Shown here: positions 9,100-18,390 of the stretch, one piece after another
How the letters are laid out: every line of letters begins with the position of its first letter
How positions within the stretch are numbered: position 1 is the stretch's first letter
Notes under the pieces: model-generated
What the model was told of the DNA's origin: nothing
Seen by the model: only the letters and a program-made list of their open reading frames with translations
Databases searched by the model: none
Assembly: GCF_017656375.1 (NCBI RefSeq)
Contig: NZ_JACDOB010000006.1
Span: 1 to 64,000 of the forward strand
Source of the DNA: Thermovirga sp.
GTDB lineage: Bacteria > Synergistota > Synergistia > Synergistales > Thermovirgaceae
Length of the DNA stretch: 64,000 bases
Reading direction: 5' to 3'
Made by a program: the position numbers and the translations under genes

Positions 9100-10137
9100 A
9101 TGGAGCCGCTGCATGAAGACACAAATAGCGATTTAGATGTTATGAGCTTGTTAGAGGAATACGAAGGGGAAAACTTTATGTTGAATTACTTATTTAAAAA
9201 TGCACCCTTGGGAATGGTACGGATGGGGTGCAATGGTGTAGTTGCAGAGGCAAACAAAGCTGCGTGTGAGATGTTTGGTTACAGAGATAGAGAAATGAGT
9301 GGCAAAAAAATAAAAGACCTAATTTTACCTGAAACTAAGAGGCCTTCTGGGGAAGAATATATTTACAACCTATATGATGAAAGACAGGTAGTTGAGTTTG
9401 AAGATATGAGGCGAAAAAAGGACGGAAGTTTTATATATGTTTCTTTTCTTGGGTTCCCAATTTTGAGAAAAGGTAAAATACTTGGAGCTTTTGTCATTTA
9501 TCAAGATATAACCAAACGAAAAGAAGAAGAAAAAAGCCTTAAAAAATCTATTTCAAATGAAAAGGTTAAAACAAACGTAATGACAGAATATTGGGAGCAA
9601 ACTATATCTGTTTTGTCTTCCACTATAGAGGCCAAAGATCCATATACGGCTGGACATCAGAAAAGTGTAGCTATAATAGCCAAGCAAATAGCAGAGCAAA
9701 TAGGTTTGTCTGAAGAAGAGGCCTACCCTATATTTGTAGCTGCCATGGTTCACGATATAGGAAAAATTGAAATTCCATCGGAAATCTTAGCAAAGCCCGG
9801 TAAACTAAGCTTGCTCGAGAGTAAGCTTGTGCAGAAACACGCTGAAGCAGGGAAAAGGATTCTTTCTCAACTCAAGACGGAATGGTCGATAGATGAAATT
9901 GTGTATCAACATCATGAAAGGCTAGATGGTAGTGGTTATCCTAGAGGGTTGATGGGCGGGGAGATTCTCCTTGCAGCAAAGATAATCGCCGTTGCTGACG
10001 TTGTGGACGCTATGAGTTCCCATAGGCCATATAGGCCTGCATTGAGTATGGATAATGTTTTGGGGGAAATCAACAGAGGTAAAGGTATACTTTATGACGA
10101 GGATGTAGTGGATGCCTGGATGGAAACGAAAAATTGA
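9100..10137 (+). CDS. PAS domain / HD-GYP domain signalling protein
   Basis: Protein of 345 residues. A PAS sensor covers about residues 30-145 (FKNAPLGMVRMGCNGVV through FVIYQDITKRKEEE), a short coiled linker follows, then an HD-GYP domain with MVHDIGKIEIP and the diagnostic HHERLDGSGYP. HD-GYP domains typically hydrolyse cyclic di-GMP. There is no membrane segment or receiver domain, so the PAS ligand probably sets the activity. The longer frame from 9043 is less likely: AAAGAGAGG at 9085-9093 directs ATG 9100. Its promoter must lie in the short gap after the upstream terminator. Confidence 0.9.
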   Translation: MEPLHEDTNSDLDVMSLLEEYEGENFMLNYLFKNAPLGMVRMGCNGVVAEANKAACEMFGYRDREMSGKKIKDLILPETKRPSGEEYIYNLYDERQVVEFEDMRRKKDGSFIYVSFLGFPILRKGKILGAFVIYQDITKRKEEEKSLKKSISNEKVKTNVMTEYWEQTISVLSSTIEAKDPYTAGHQKSVAIIAKQIAEQIGLSEEEAYPIFVAAMVHDIGKIEIPSEILAKPGKLSLLESKLVQKHAEAGKRILSQLKTEWSIDEIVYQHHERLDGSGYPRGLMGGEILLAAKIIAVADVVDAMSSHRPYRPALSMDNVLGEINRGKGILYDEDVVDAWMETKN

Positions 10138-10166
10138 ATGCACTTCTGTCTTGGGGGTGAATTACA

Positions 10167-10637
10167 TCAATCTGTAAGCTGGGCTTCCAGCAGTTTCCAT
10201 GAAATTCTTTCTTTTTGAATTCTAAACTCAAGTAACATGTAGCCTCCTATATGACCATCCTCAACATAAGCTAAGCACCAATTAGGTGCCATAAACCAGA
10301 TAAGATTTTCGTTATATATAGCCATTTGGCCACCCATAATTCCCTCCCAAGGTATCAGGTCTTTTCTTTTCATGAGGTCTTTCTTTAAAACTTGCTCAGG
10401 GTTTGTAATCCCATACTGTTTGTACGCTTCCCAGTTTGGTTGGTCTGGGATTTTTGATCTAATGATCTGCATACTTTGGGTTAGGCTTTTGCGTTCCTCT
10501 TTTAGAGCTAATATAATGTCGTTTTTTTGGCGTATTTTTTTGTGATAGTGTAAAGAAATAAAAAAAAGTGTACATGAAAGAAATAGCAATGCAGTTATAG
10601 CCATTAGCGTAACAACAAATTTTTTATTTTTCCCCAT
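10167..10637 (-). CDS. Membrane-anchored protein of unknown function
   Basis: Protein of 156 residues with one N-terminal membrane helix (about residues 7-30), then a charged coiled-coil-like stretch (KKIRQKNDIILALKEERKSL) and a small Trp-rich C-terminal domain (PWEGIMGGQMAIYN, IWFMAPNWCLAYVEDG). I do not recognise the family. GGAGGGAG precedes the ATG. It is convergent with the HD-GYP gene and divergent from the peptidase gene, so it is a single-gene unit. Confidence 0.7.
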   Translation of the reverse strand: MGKNKKFVVTLMAITALLFLSCTLFFISLHYHKKIRQKNDIILALKEERKSLTQSMQIIRSKIPDQPNWEAYKQYGITNPEQVLKKDLMKRKDLIPWEGIMGGQMAIYNENLIWFMAPNWCLAYVEDGHIGGYMLLEFRIQKERISWKLLEAQLTD

Positions 10638-10770
10638 TTCTCCCTCCAGTATTAGTATTTTAAAATCTAGGTCAAATTTTCAATTTATAAGCATCTTCTA
10701 ATAGTTTATCATGATGATTGGCCTGAAGAGGCATAATATATAGAACTTCGAGAAAGAAGAGGTGTTTTTT

Positions 10771-11703
10771 ATGGAATTCCTCGTTGGTCATGCGCAGAAC
10801 TACGAAAAGGCTACAGGCTGTACAGTAGTACTTTTCCCCAAAGGGGCAGTGGCCTCCTGTGATGTTAGAGGCGGTGCACCTGCCACAAGGGAGACAGACC
10901 TTTTGAATCCCCATTGTTTGGTAACGAAGGTAGACGGGATTCTGCTCGCAGGGGGCAGTGCTTTTGGCTTATGCGCAGCAGATGGTGTGATGTCGTGGTG
11001 CCTGGAAAATGATAAAGGGTTTGATACAGGATTTGGGTTAGTGCCTATAATTCCGGCAGCATGTATCTTTGATTTTCCTGTAGGTGAAAAACAGGTATGG
11101 CCAGATTACGAGATGGGAATTAAGGCTTGCGAAAATGCTCAAGAACCTTTCAAGCTTCCAATGGGAAACTGGGGAGCAGGCACTGGGGCAACAGTAGGCA
11201 AGTACGCAGGGATCAAAAGGGCCATGAAATCAGGTGTAGGCTGGCACGCTATCCAAAAGGGAAAGCTAAAGGTGTATGCTTTGGCTGTGGTAAATGCCTT
11301 TGGTGCCGTATTGGACAGGAATGGAGCTTTGATTGCAGGAGCAGTTGAAGAAAATGGCAAAGTCCTTGCATTTGATAATTTTGCAGATGGAGAAGATGTA
11401 TGTTATCAGTGGGGTGAGAACACTACGTTGGCAGTTGTGGTTACCAATGGAAAATTCACTAAGTCAGACTGTAAGCGTATTTCCATAATGGCTCATGATG
11501 GGATGGCAAGAACTATATCGCCTGCTCATACTCCTTTTGACGGAGACGTGGTATTTTGCGCTGCTACTGGCAAAGAGGATTCTTCTGTCATGGATACAGG
11601 CACAATGGCCGCAGAAGCGTTATCGGAGGCGATAAGAAAAGCAGTTCGATTTGCCAAAAGTGCATATGGCTTTAAAGGGAGAGGTGAAAGTCCAATTATT
11701 TAA
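10771..11703 (+). CDS. P1 family peptidase (DmpA / L-aminopeptidase D-esterase type)
   Basis: N-terminal-nucleophile hydrolase of 310 residues. The conserved LLAGGSAFGLCAADGV, GNWGAGTGATVGK and ENTTLAVVVTN segments are typical of family P1; the Thr in the last one is the expected autocleavage site and nucleophile. It lacks a signal peptide, so it probably acts in the cytoplasm on amino-acid amides or short peptides, which fits a peptide-fermenting lifestyle. The start is ATG 10771, seven bases after AAGAAGAGGTG; GTG 10762 lies within the SD. Confidence 0.87.
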   Translation: MEFLVGHAQNYEKATGCTVVLFPKGAVASCDVRGGAPATRETDLLNPHCLVTKVDGILLAGGSAFGLCAADGVMSWCLENDKGFDTGFGLVPIIPAACIFDFPVGEKQVWPDYEMGIKACENAQEPFKLPMGNWGAGTGATVGKYAGIKRAMKSGVGWHAIQKGKLKVYALAVVNAFGAVLDRNGALIAGAVEENGKVLAFDNFADGEDVCYQWGENTTLAVVVTNGKFTKSDCKRISIMAHDGMARTISPAHTPFDGDVVFCAATGKEDSSVMDTGTMAAEALSEAIRKAVRFAKSAYGFKGRGESPII

Positions 11704-11778
11704 GTAGTATGGCTGATGACTAAAGGGATTTTTTATTTTATAAGAAAATAGAAAGTAAATAGGGGGGAGTGATGCCTC

Positions 11779-12414
11779 GTGGTTATAAGGATATTGTTGG
11801 CGGACGATCATCCAATGACCAGGGCAGGCCTTAGAGATTATATAAAAAGAGAGAAGGATTTTGAGCTTGTAGGGGAAGCGAAAGACGGAGAAGAGGCTTT
11901 CAACAAGATAAAAGAACAATTGCCTGATGTTGCTTTGTTGGACATAAGAATGCCCAAAGAAAATGGGGTAGCACTAACGAGACGCCTAAAATCTGAGGGT
12001 ATAAGTACTAAGGTGATAATTTTGACATCCTATGATGCGAAACAGTACGTTCTTTCCTCTCTCAGGGCTGGTGCAAGAGGATTCGTTTTGAAGACAGCAG
12101 GTCCTGAAGAGCTAGCAATGGCCGTTAGGGCTGTGGTATCAGGGAGGCTTTATTTAGATTCTGAGGTTTCAGCTTCTTTACATGATGAGGATTTTTGTCC
12201 TGAACCTTTATCTAACCGTGAGAGGGAAGTTCTTTTAAAAGCCGCAAAGGGCCTTTCTAGCAAAGAGATAGCGTCTGATTTATATATAAGTGAAAGGACT
12301 GTCCACGCGCACCTGGCATCCATTTACGACAAACTTGGTGCTAGGAACAAGACGGAGGCTATGTTGTTAGCATTGAAGTATGGTGTTGTGGCACTGGAGG
12401 AATTGATTGAATGA
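11779..12414 (+). CDS. NarL/FixJ-family response regulator
   Basis: DNA-binding regulator of 211 residues. The receiver domain has the acidic pair D9/D10, phosphoacceptor D55, T83 and K105. The C-terminal LuxR-type helix-turn-helix has LSNREREVL and ERTVHAHLASIYDKLG. The start is GTG 11779 behind AGGGGGGAG. The last codons overlap the start of the histidine kinase gene (ATGA), so the two form a coupled pair. The signal and target genes are unknown. Confidence 0.93.
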   Translation: MVIRILLADDHPMTRAGLRDYIKREKDFELVGEAKDGEEAFNKIKEQLPDVALLDIRMPKENGVALTRRLKSEGISTKVIILTSYDAKQYVLSSLRAGARGFVLKTAGPEELAMAVRAVVSGRLYLDSEVSASLHDEDFCPEPLSNREREVLLKAAKGLSSKEIASDLYISERTVHAHLASIYDKLGARNKTEAMLLALKYGVVALEELIE

Positions 12415-13775
12415 AAAAACACCTCTTGATCCTTCTGATTGTGGCCATACTGTTGCCGTCTTTTGCAGCTCTTTTTGTGGCTGGGACTGGAATAGTTCAA
12501 CACAGAAGAGCTATGGAAAAGGTTGCAGAATCTTATGTTAAAGATGTAGCTCAAAGTATTGCCACGCAAATAGAATTTGAATGGAGCACTGGGATTGGTA
12601 TGGGCAAATTTCAAAGTATGGCTAAATTTCACTGGTTGGCTTTCAACGTTTCCATACCGGGGTGGTTGGCAATAGTTGATTCCGAAGGCCGGATCCTGGT
12701 GTCAACGGAAGGTGCAGAAATACTTCCTTCGCTGTGGAATAAGGAGATACCACTGGGAGAGGCTTTGGAATTGAAAAGCCCAAATGGGAAACTTTTTACC
12801 CTTGCTGCTTATCCAGCAGGTTCTACTGGGTGGTTTGTTGTAGCTGCTGTTTCATGGGATGAGTTAATGGGTCCCATGATAAAGTTCAACAAGTGGCCCT
12901 TGCTTGTCGCTATTATAGGATTGCTAGGATTAGTATCCGTATATGCTCTATGGAAATGGTTGGTCGCACCTTTGAGAAAACTTTCTCAAGAGGTTTCGGC
13001 CCTGAGATGGGGGGTAGATCTGCCTGAGAAAGATGACCCCGTGGCTGTATTCGAAGTAGTTCGTCTTCGCAACGTCATCTATCACTTGGCTCAATCGGCC
13101 ATAGATAGGGCTAACCTTATGAAAAGGTATGTCAGCGACATAGTTAAGGTTCAGGAAGAAGAAAAAAGGCGCCTCGCAAGGGAGATTCACGACGGACCTC
13201 TGCAGGAAGTTACGGCTCTAATGCAACAGATACGTTTAGCGAGAATGGAACTAGAAGATGGAAAGGAAAGTATAAGCAGGTTGCGAATGGCCGAGGAGGG
13301 GGGCCAGTTAGCAGTGAGAGATCTGCGTTCCTTGTGTGATGAGCTTTCACCACCATGGCTTGATCTTGGGTTGAAGGAAGTTTTGGAGGAGCTGGGGGAG
13401 AGAATTTCCAAGCACTTGGGCATGGAAGTTAGTGTAGAGGTAGAAAGCGGGATATTCCTTCCTCAAGATGTGTGCCTTGCTCTTTTCAGGGTTGCTCAAG
13501 AAGCCCTATATAATTCCTATCGTCACGGTGGGGCTACGGAGGTTAAGGTGAGGGTGTACAGAAGTGATGATAATATAGTCTTGGAGATTTCCGATAACGG
13601 CAAAGGATTTGATTCAAACGTTGATGTAGAAACCCTTAGGCTCAGTGGGCACAGGGGATTAGCTAATATGAGCGAAAGGATGAGCCTTATAGGAGGTAGC
13701 TTCAATGTCTACTCTCAGGAGGGGCATGGAACAACAATATTGTGTAAAGTTCCTGTTACTTGCGCTTCTGCCTAA
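12411..13775 (+). CDS. NarX/DegS-like sensor histidine kinase
   Basis: Membrane sensor kinase of 454 residues. Helices at about 4-26 and 160-182 flank an extracytoplasmic sensing segment. A linker leads to a HisKA_3 dimerisation domain with the phosphorylated His in LAREIHDGPLQEV (about residue 260). The ATPase domain follows with an N box (EALYNSYRHGG), DNGKGF and GHRGLANMSERM. It is translationally coupled to the response regulator upstream. Its 3' end overlaps the convergent DUF2179 gene by 20 bases. Confidence 0.93.
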   Translation: MKKHLLILLIVAILLPSFAALFVAGTGIVQHRRAMEKVAESYVKDVAQSIATQIEFEWSTGIGMGKFQSMAKFHWLAFNVSIPGWLAIVDSEGRILVSTEGAEILPSLWNKEIPLGEALELKSPNGKLFTLAAYPAGSTGWFVVAAVSWDELMGPMIKFNKWPLLVAIIGLLGLVSVYALWKWLVAPLRKLSQEVSALRWGVDLPEKDDPVAVFEVVRLRNVIYHLAQSAIDRANLMKRYVSDIVKVQEEEKRRLAREIHDGPLQEVTALMQQIRLARMELEDGKESISRLRMAEEGGQLAVRDLRSLCDELSPPWLDLGLKEVLEELGERISKHLGMEVSVEVESGIFLPQDVCLALFRVAQEALYNSYRHGGATEVKVRVYRSDDNIVLEISDNGKGFDSNVDVETLRLSGHRGLANMSERMSLIGGSFNVYSQEGHGTTILCKVPVTCASA

Positions 13776-14271
13776 AATGGCCGCCCCACACACCTTTCAC
13801 ATCTGAGACAAAAACTACCCCTGAGTTGCCTGTGATGCTATAAAGGTGCTGTATTTCGTCTCTGCGGCACAGCACCTTCAGAATGATTCTTCTGCCTTCT
13901 TTGCCGGAGCCATAAAGGACTGTCGTTCCAAACCCTTCGCTTCTTAATTTGGTTATTAGTTGTGAAGCTTCTTCGGTATCTGCAATGATAATTTCTATCA
14001 GGACAAAGGAGTTAAGAAATTTTTCTTCAAGGGTAACGCCAAGGAAATTTCCTGCCGCGTAGCCGGCAGCATAAGCTATTATTTGGGCAGGTTCATTGAT
14101 GCCACTTTTTAGAATGTATCCTAAGGCAATTAAATAGATGGCAGATTCGAAAAAAGCCATTATGGAAGCCTGAAATTTGTTACCTCTCACTAGAAGCAAT
14201 ATCCTGAATGTTCCTAGGGGAACATCTAGCAGCCTTGAACAAAAAATTAAAAGTGGTCCTACAATATCCAT
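13756..14271 (-). CDS. UPF0316 / DUF2179 membrane protein
   Basis: Protein of 171 residues with an N-terminal membrane half (about three helices, starting DIVGPLLIFCSRLLDVPLGT) and a soluble C-terminal DUF2179 domain (GTTVLYGSGKEGRRIILKVLCRR). The family is widespread and its function is not established. AAGGAGCC precedes the ATG. The final residues are encoded antisense to the histidine kinase 3' end, a 20-base convergent overlap. Confidence 0.85.
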   Translation of the reverse strand: MDIVGPLLIFCSRLLDVPLGTFRILLLVRGNKFQASIMAFFESAIYLIALGYILKSGINEPAQIIAYAAGYAAGNFLGVTLEEKFLNSFVLIEIIIADTEEASQLITKLRSEGFGTTVLYGSGKEGRRIILKVLCRRDEIQHLYSITGNSGVVFVSDVKGVWGGHFRQKRK

Positions 14272-14303
14272 ATTTAGGCTCCTTCTTGTGAGCTATCATT
14301 TTT

Positions 14304-14340
14304 ATTTTAGGATGTTAGCTTATTTTAGTACTCATTTTAG
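14304..14340. repeat. Three ATTTTAG repeats upstream of the beta-CASP gene
   Basis: ATTTTAG occurs at 14304-14310, 14322-14328 and 14334-14340 in the gap between the two divergent genes. The last two copies extend to ATTTTAGTA. This could be a regulator site or simply AT-rich promoter DNA. Confidence 0.35.
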
Positions 14341-14351
14341 TATAGAATATA

Positions 14352-14372
14352 TTTTACGAACAGAACGTAAAA
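14352..14372. promoter_or_regulatory. Inverted repeat upstream of the beta-CASP nuclease gene
   Basis: A perfect 7-bp inverted repeat, TTTTACG and CGTAAAA, separated by AACAGAA, lies 44 bases before the ATG. It could be an operator or a leader hairpin. No further support is visible. Confidence 0.45.
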
Positions 14373-14415
14373 CAGGATTTAGGAAAAAGGGGGGAAGCCC
14401 ATAAAGGGCAATAAA

Positions 14416-16029
14416 ATGAGACTTAGAGTACTTGGCGCAGCTCAAGAAGTTACAGGTTCTAACTACCTGTTAGAAGTAGATGGTAAAAGGGTCCTTGTTG
14501 ATTGTGGTCTTTATCAGGGAGGAGCTTCGGCTGGGAACCATACTCCATTAGATTACGATCCTTCTAGTATAGATGCAGTTCTTTTGACTCATGCCCATTT
14601 GGATCATACTGGCAAGGTCCCACTTCTGGTTAAACAGGGATATAAGGGACCTGTTTATGGTACCAGGCCCACGTTGGAGCTTTGCGATATTCTGTGGAGA
14701 GATGCCGCTCATATTCAGAAAGAAGACGCAGAATGGCAAAGCAGGAAAAATATGCGTAAGGGACTTCCCCCGGTAGAGCCTTTATATACTTTGGAAGATG
14801 TAGAGCGAACTTTAGAATATCTCAGAGCTGTGAGTTACGATGATGTAGTGGAAATAGTTGATGGTCTCAGGGTGAGGTTTAGAGATGCAGGGCACATTTT
14901 GGGCAGTGCAATTTTAGAAATTTGGCTCAAGGAAAGCGAAGAAGAGGTTAAGATAGTCTTCTCTGGAGACCTTGGGCCCCAGGAGACCGTTATGGAAGCT
15001 AATCCTGCTGTTGTGGAGGATGCCGACTTTGTGGTAATTGAGTCCACATATGGTAACAGAAACCATAAAACCAACTTAGAAAGCAGGGAAGAGTTCAGAC
15101 AAACCATGAAAGAAATGCTCAAAGATCATGGTAAGGTGCTTATTCCTACTTTCGTTGTTGATCGAGCTCAACGTGTTTTATACGAATTAAAATTGATGCA
15201 GCAGGATGGCATGCTACCGGACAACGTTCCCATTTATTTTGATTCACCCATGGGGGCCAAAACAACGGCAATTTATAATGAACATATCTCGCTTCTTTCT
15301 TCTGAAATACAGGAAGAAGCTAGGAAAGGGCTCGATCCCTTCACACCTAAGCAGCTACATGTGGTAGAAAGCGTAGATGAGTCAAAGGCCATAAACAGCA
15401 TAAAGCACGCTATAGTACTTGCTGGAAGCGGCATGTGCAGCGGTGGAAGAATAGTGCATCACCTCAAAAACAACCTTTTCAGGAAAGATGCTCATGTGGT
15501 ATTCGTAGGGTACCAGGCAAAGGGCACTTTAGGGAGGCGGCTAATAGATGGCAGTAAGGTCGTTAGAGTAGCCGGCGAGGAGGTTTCTGTGAAGGCAAAG
15601 CTTCATACCATAAATGGTTTCTCAGCTCATGCTGATAGAAGCGATCTTTTGACCTGGGCTAGGAATTTTAAAACCAATCCTGTATTTATTGTTACTCACG
15701 GAGAGCCTGAAGCTTCGAGTGCTTTGGCGGCTTCCTTACAGGAAGAAGGGTATTCTGCTGTAGTTCCTCAGTTGGGGCAAGAATTTGTATTGACGCCTGC
15801 AAAGGAAATTGCCACAAGGCCAAAAGTAGCTCCTGTTTTTGAGCAAGAGACGTTGAAGAAAAAGGCTGCTTCAATTTTGGAAGAAATAGAGAAAACTTCA
15901 GAAACTCTAAAACTGGAAAGAGGCATTGACAATCCCGTAATTATGTCTCTTATAGTTTCGGCTGAGACGTTACTTGAAACAGCGAAGGAAAAACTGGAAA
16001 GCCAAAGGGAAGAAATGTCCAAGAGGTGA
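14416..16029 (+). CDS. Metallo-beta-lactamase/beta-CASP RNA-processing nuclease family protein
   Basis: Protein of 537 residues. The MBL core has THAHLDHTGK (metal-binding HxHxDH), GHILGSA and FSGDLG. The beta-CASP region and the C-terminal RMMBL motif follow (VDRAQRVLYEL, GSGMCSGGRIVHHL, HTINGFSAHADRSDL). This is the bacterial CPSF/Int11-like group, predicted ribonuclease. About 70 C-terminal residues form an extra charged helix. Its stop overlaps the SD of the TolC gene, so it may belong to the efflux operon. The start is ATG 14416. Confidence 0.9.
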   Translation: MRLRVLGAAQEVTGSNYLLEVDGKRVLVDCGLYQGGASAGNHTPLDYDPSSIDAVLLTHAHLDHTGKVPLLVKQGYKGPVYGTRPTLELCDILWRDAAHIQKEDAEWQSRKNMRKGLPPVEPLYTLEDVERTLEYLRAVSYDDVVEIVDGLRVRFRDAGHILGSAILEIWLKESEEEVKIVFSGDLGPQETVMEANPAVVEDADFVVIESTYGNRNHKTNLESREEFRQTMKEMLKDHGKVLIPTFVVDRAQRVLYELKLMQQDGMLPDNVPIYFDSPMGAKTTAIYNEHISLLSSEIQEEARKGLDPFTPKQLHVVESVDESKAINSIKHAIVLAGSGMCSGGRIVHHLKNNLFRKDAHVVFVGYQAKGTLGRRLIDGSKVVRVAGEEVSVKAKLHTINGFSAHADRSDLLTWARNFKTNPVFIVTHGEPEASSALAASLQEEGYSAVVPQLGQEFVLTPAKEIATRPKVAPVFEQETLKKKAASILEEIEKTSETLKLERGIDNPVIMSLIVSAETLLETAKEKLESQREEMSKR

Positions 16030-16034
16030 GCTTG

Positions 16035-17306
16035 TTGGAAGAAAACTATAGATATACAAAGAAAGGCCTGCTGCTTCTTGTGATATCCTTGTTTGCTCTC
16101 TTTTTTGCAACAACGATGTGCGTTGCTGATGAAATGAATTGGGGAGGTGCTTGGCAGGTGCTTTTGGAAAACAGCCCGTCCCTGAAGGCTGCAAGGCATG
16201 CTATAACGGCTGCCGAAGCATCTCTCAAATTAACAGGCTCGAACAAGCGAATAACTTCAAGTATCACTGTTACCGAAACTTTGCAGGAAGGAGCATCAGA
16301 TTCTACGGTTGGGGGCCTGACTTTAAGCTATTCCGCAAACCTTGCAGGCAGGGAAGATTTAGCTATTGCCTCGGCAAGGTTAGCGTATGACGAGGCTGTT
16401 TTGTCCTATAAGATTGCCAAGATTCGACTTTTTCAAAATGCGTCCTTCGCTTACTGGAGTGCAGCAGCAGCTGATGCTGCACTAAAGGCAGCAGAGGAAG
16501 AGATACGAAAAAGAGAAGCCTTTCTTGAGGATGCAAAATTGCGTTACAAGCAGGGACTTGTTCCTCAACTTGATGTTTTTAGGGCTGAAAGTGCTCTTGC
16601 AGAGGCCAGGGCAAGTTATGCTTACAAAAAGTCAGTTCGTGAAGGATTTTATGCCATGCTCAAGGGGCTTGCAGGTTGGACCAATATTGAGCCTCAAAAG
16701 GACATTTTTGAGAAGGTAGAAATCCCTGTTAGAAAAGATGCTCCTGATTATTTTAGTGTTATAGAAAATCATCCCGCCATTGTATTGCAGAACCTTGAGG
16801 TTTCAAGGAATAAGGCTCTTGTAAAATTAGCCAGGACGGGAATGGCTCCACAAATATCCATATCAGGCACTAGAAACTTATTTAAAGGGGGAGCTGGTAC
16901 ATCGACTTACGCAGAGGACAGATGGAGCGCCCAAGCAACTTTGCTAATACCAATTGGCGATGGAGGAAAAACTAAATGGGGTGTCAAACAGGCGCAGGCA
17001 TATCTGGATATGGCAAAGTCTGAGCTGGGAAAGGAAAAGGCTACAGTGATGGAGGAGTTGTTTTCCTCCTGGGAAGAATATAAGTCTGCTTTTGAAAATT
17101 ACATATCGTCCAAAAAACGTTTGGAGCTAGTTTCAAAGGAAAGGGATATATCCATATTGCGATATAACGAAGGATTATCATCCCAGCTGGATGTCCTTGA
17201 TGCTCAGTCTCGTTATGCAGATTCTTTGGCCAGTTATATAGAAGCCAAGAAAACTGTTTTGGTTTCATACGCTAGACTTATTGCGGCAGAAGGCCATCTG
17301 CCATAG
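16035..17306 (+). CDS. TolC-family outer membrane efflux protein
   Basis: Outer-membrane channel subunit of about 423 residues. The signal peptide is clear (KKGLLLLVISLFALFFATTMCVADE). Two long helical repeats follow with the TolC pattern (YKQGLVPQLDVFRAESALAEA and its later partner YNEGLSSQLDVLDAQ). The SD AAGAGGTGA covers the frame's first GTG (16026) and the upstream stop, so TTG 16035 or TTG 16032 is the probable start. It forms a tripartite pump with the next two genes. The exported substrate is unknown. Confidence 0.9.
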   Translation: MEENYRYTKKGLLLLVISLFALFFATTMCVADEMNWGGAWQVLLENSPSLKAARHAITAAEASLKLTGSNKRITSSITVTETLQEGASDSTVGGLTLSYSANLAGREDLAIASARLAYDEAVLSYKIAKIRLFQNASFAYWSAAAADAALKAAEEEIRKREAFLEDAKLRYKQGLVPQLDVFRAESALAEARASYAYKKSVREGFYAMLKGLAGWTNIEPQKDIFEKVEIPVRKDAPDYFSVIENHPAIVLQNLEVSRNKALVKLARTGMAPQISISGTRNLFKGGAGTSTYAEDRWSAQATLLIPIGDGGKTKWGVKQAQAYLDMAKSELGKEKATVMEELFSSWEEYKSAFENYISSKKRLELVSKERDISILRYNEGLSSQLDVLDAQSRYADSLASYIEAKKTVLVSYARLIAAEGHLP

Positions 17307-17321
17307 GAGGTTTCAAAATAC

Positions 17322-18386
17322 ATGGAGAAGAAAAAAAAAGCAGTGTTCCTATGGGCTTTTGTGATAATGTTGTTAATGTTTTACGGGGTGTGGAAAGTTG
17401 TTACTAAACCAAAACCTGCTCCACCTTCTAGCGTTGCTGCAATACATGCAAATAAAGGAATACCTGTAATTGCTGAAAAAGTGAAAAGAGGGCCATGGGA
17501 ACATTGGCTTAGCCTTTATGGAACAGTAGAATCTTCTCAAATTGTCCAGATTGCAGCTGATAGGCAGGAATATGTACTCTCTGTTTTGTGCGATGTGGGA
17601 GATACGTTGAATCCTGGTGATGTTATGGCTGTTTTGGATAAGACAGAAATTAGAAAGAAGTATGAGGCCCAGAAAGCCAAAACCACGGAGCTTAAAGATA
17701 ACTACAAAAGGTTGCAGTCCTTGAAAAGCGCAGGGGGTGCGAGTTCTCAAGAGGTAGAAAGCGCTTTGTCCTCTTATCTCGACGCAGAGGCCAAACTCAA
17801 AGGATTGGCAATAGATTTAGAACGCTCCGAAGTTAAATCTCCTATAAAGGGTATCGTCGTGGAAAGATATGTGGAGCCTGGAGATTTGGCTTCTCCTGGC
17901 AAGGTACTGTTCAAAATAGCATCTTTGGAATTTCTCGAAGCCCATTTGGTAGCTTCTCCAAAAGATGCGTCAAGGTTGATGAATGCCAGTGAGGCCAGGG
18001 TTAAGGCCCCTTCAGGTTGGATTGACGCTGAGATAGAAAGAATCAACCCCACTGCTGACCCCCAAACTGGCCTGTTGAATGTGGTGCTTAAAATACCTCC
18101 AAACTCGGGCCTTAGGCCTAAAGAGACGGTAGAAGGGCAGTTAAAGGATGAAGATGTAGCCAGCACCTTGTATGTTCCCTATGAGGCGATCCAGCGACCA
18201 GATGAAGGAAAGTCCGCGGTTTATGTTGTTTCCGGCGATGTAGCGGTTCAGAAAGAAATAGTGGTAGGCCAGTCGTTCAATGGATATGTTAGGATTCTCT
18301 TTGGACTTAATGGTGAAGAGAAAGTGATAACAAAAGGTGCAGACAGGCTGTACCCAAACGCAAAGATATGGATTCAAAAGGACTAG
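17322..18386 (+). CDS. Efflux RND transporter periplasmic adaptor subunit
   Basis: Membrane fusion protein of 354 residues with an N-terminal membrane anchor (about 8-25). The usual barrel-sandwich/alpha-hairpin/beta-barrel order follows: VCDVGDTLNPGDVMAVLD, then the hairpin KTTELKDNYKRLQSLKSAGG, then SPIKGIVVERYVEPGDLASPG. It links the inner-membrane pump to the TolC channel. GGAGG lies shortly before the ATG. The gap to the TolC gene is 15 bases and to the RND gene 4 bases. Confidence 0.93.
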   Translation: MEKKKKAVFLWAFVIMLLMFYGVWKVVTKPKPAPPSSVAAIHANKGIPVIAEKVKRGPWEHWLSLYGTVESSQIVQIAADRQEYVLSVLCDVGDTLNPGDVMAVLDKTEIRKKYEAQKAKTTELKDNYKRLQSLKSAGGASSQEVESALSSYLDAEAKLKGLAIDLERSEVKSPIKGIVVERYVEPGDLASPGKVLFKIASLEFLEAHLVASPKDASRLMNASEARVKAPSGWIDAEIERINPTADPQTGLLNVVLKIPPNSGLRPKETVEGQLKDEDVASTLYVPYEAIQRPDEGKSAVYVVSGDVAVQKEIVVGQSFNGYVRILFGLNGEEKVITKGADRLYPNAKIWIQKD

Positions 18387-18390
18387 TCTC

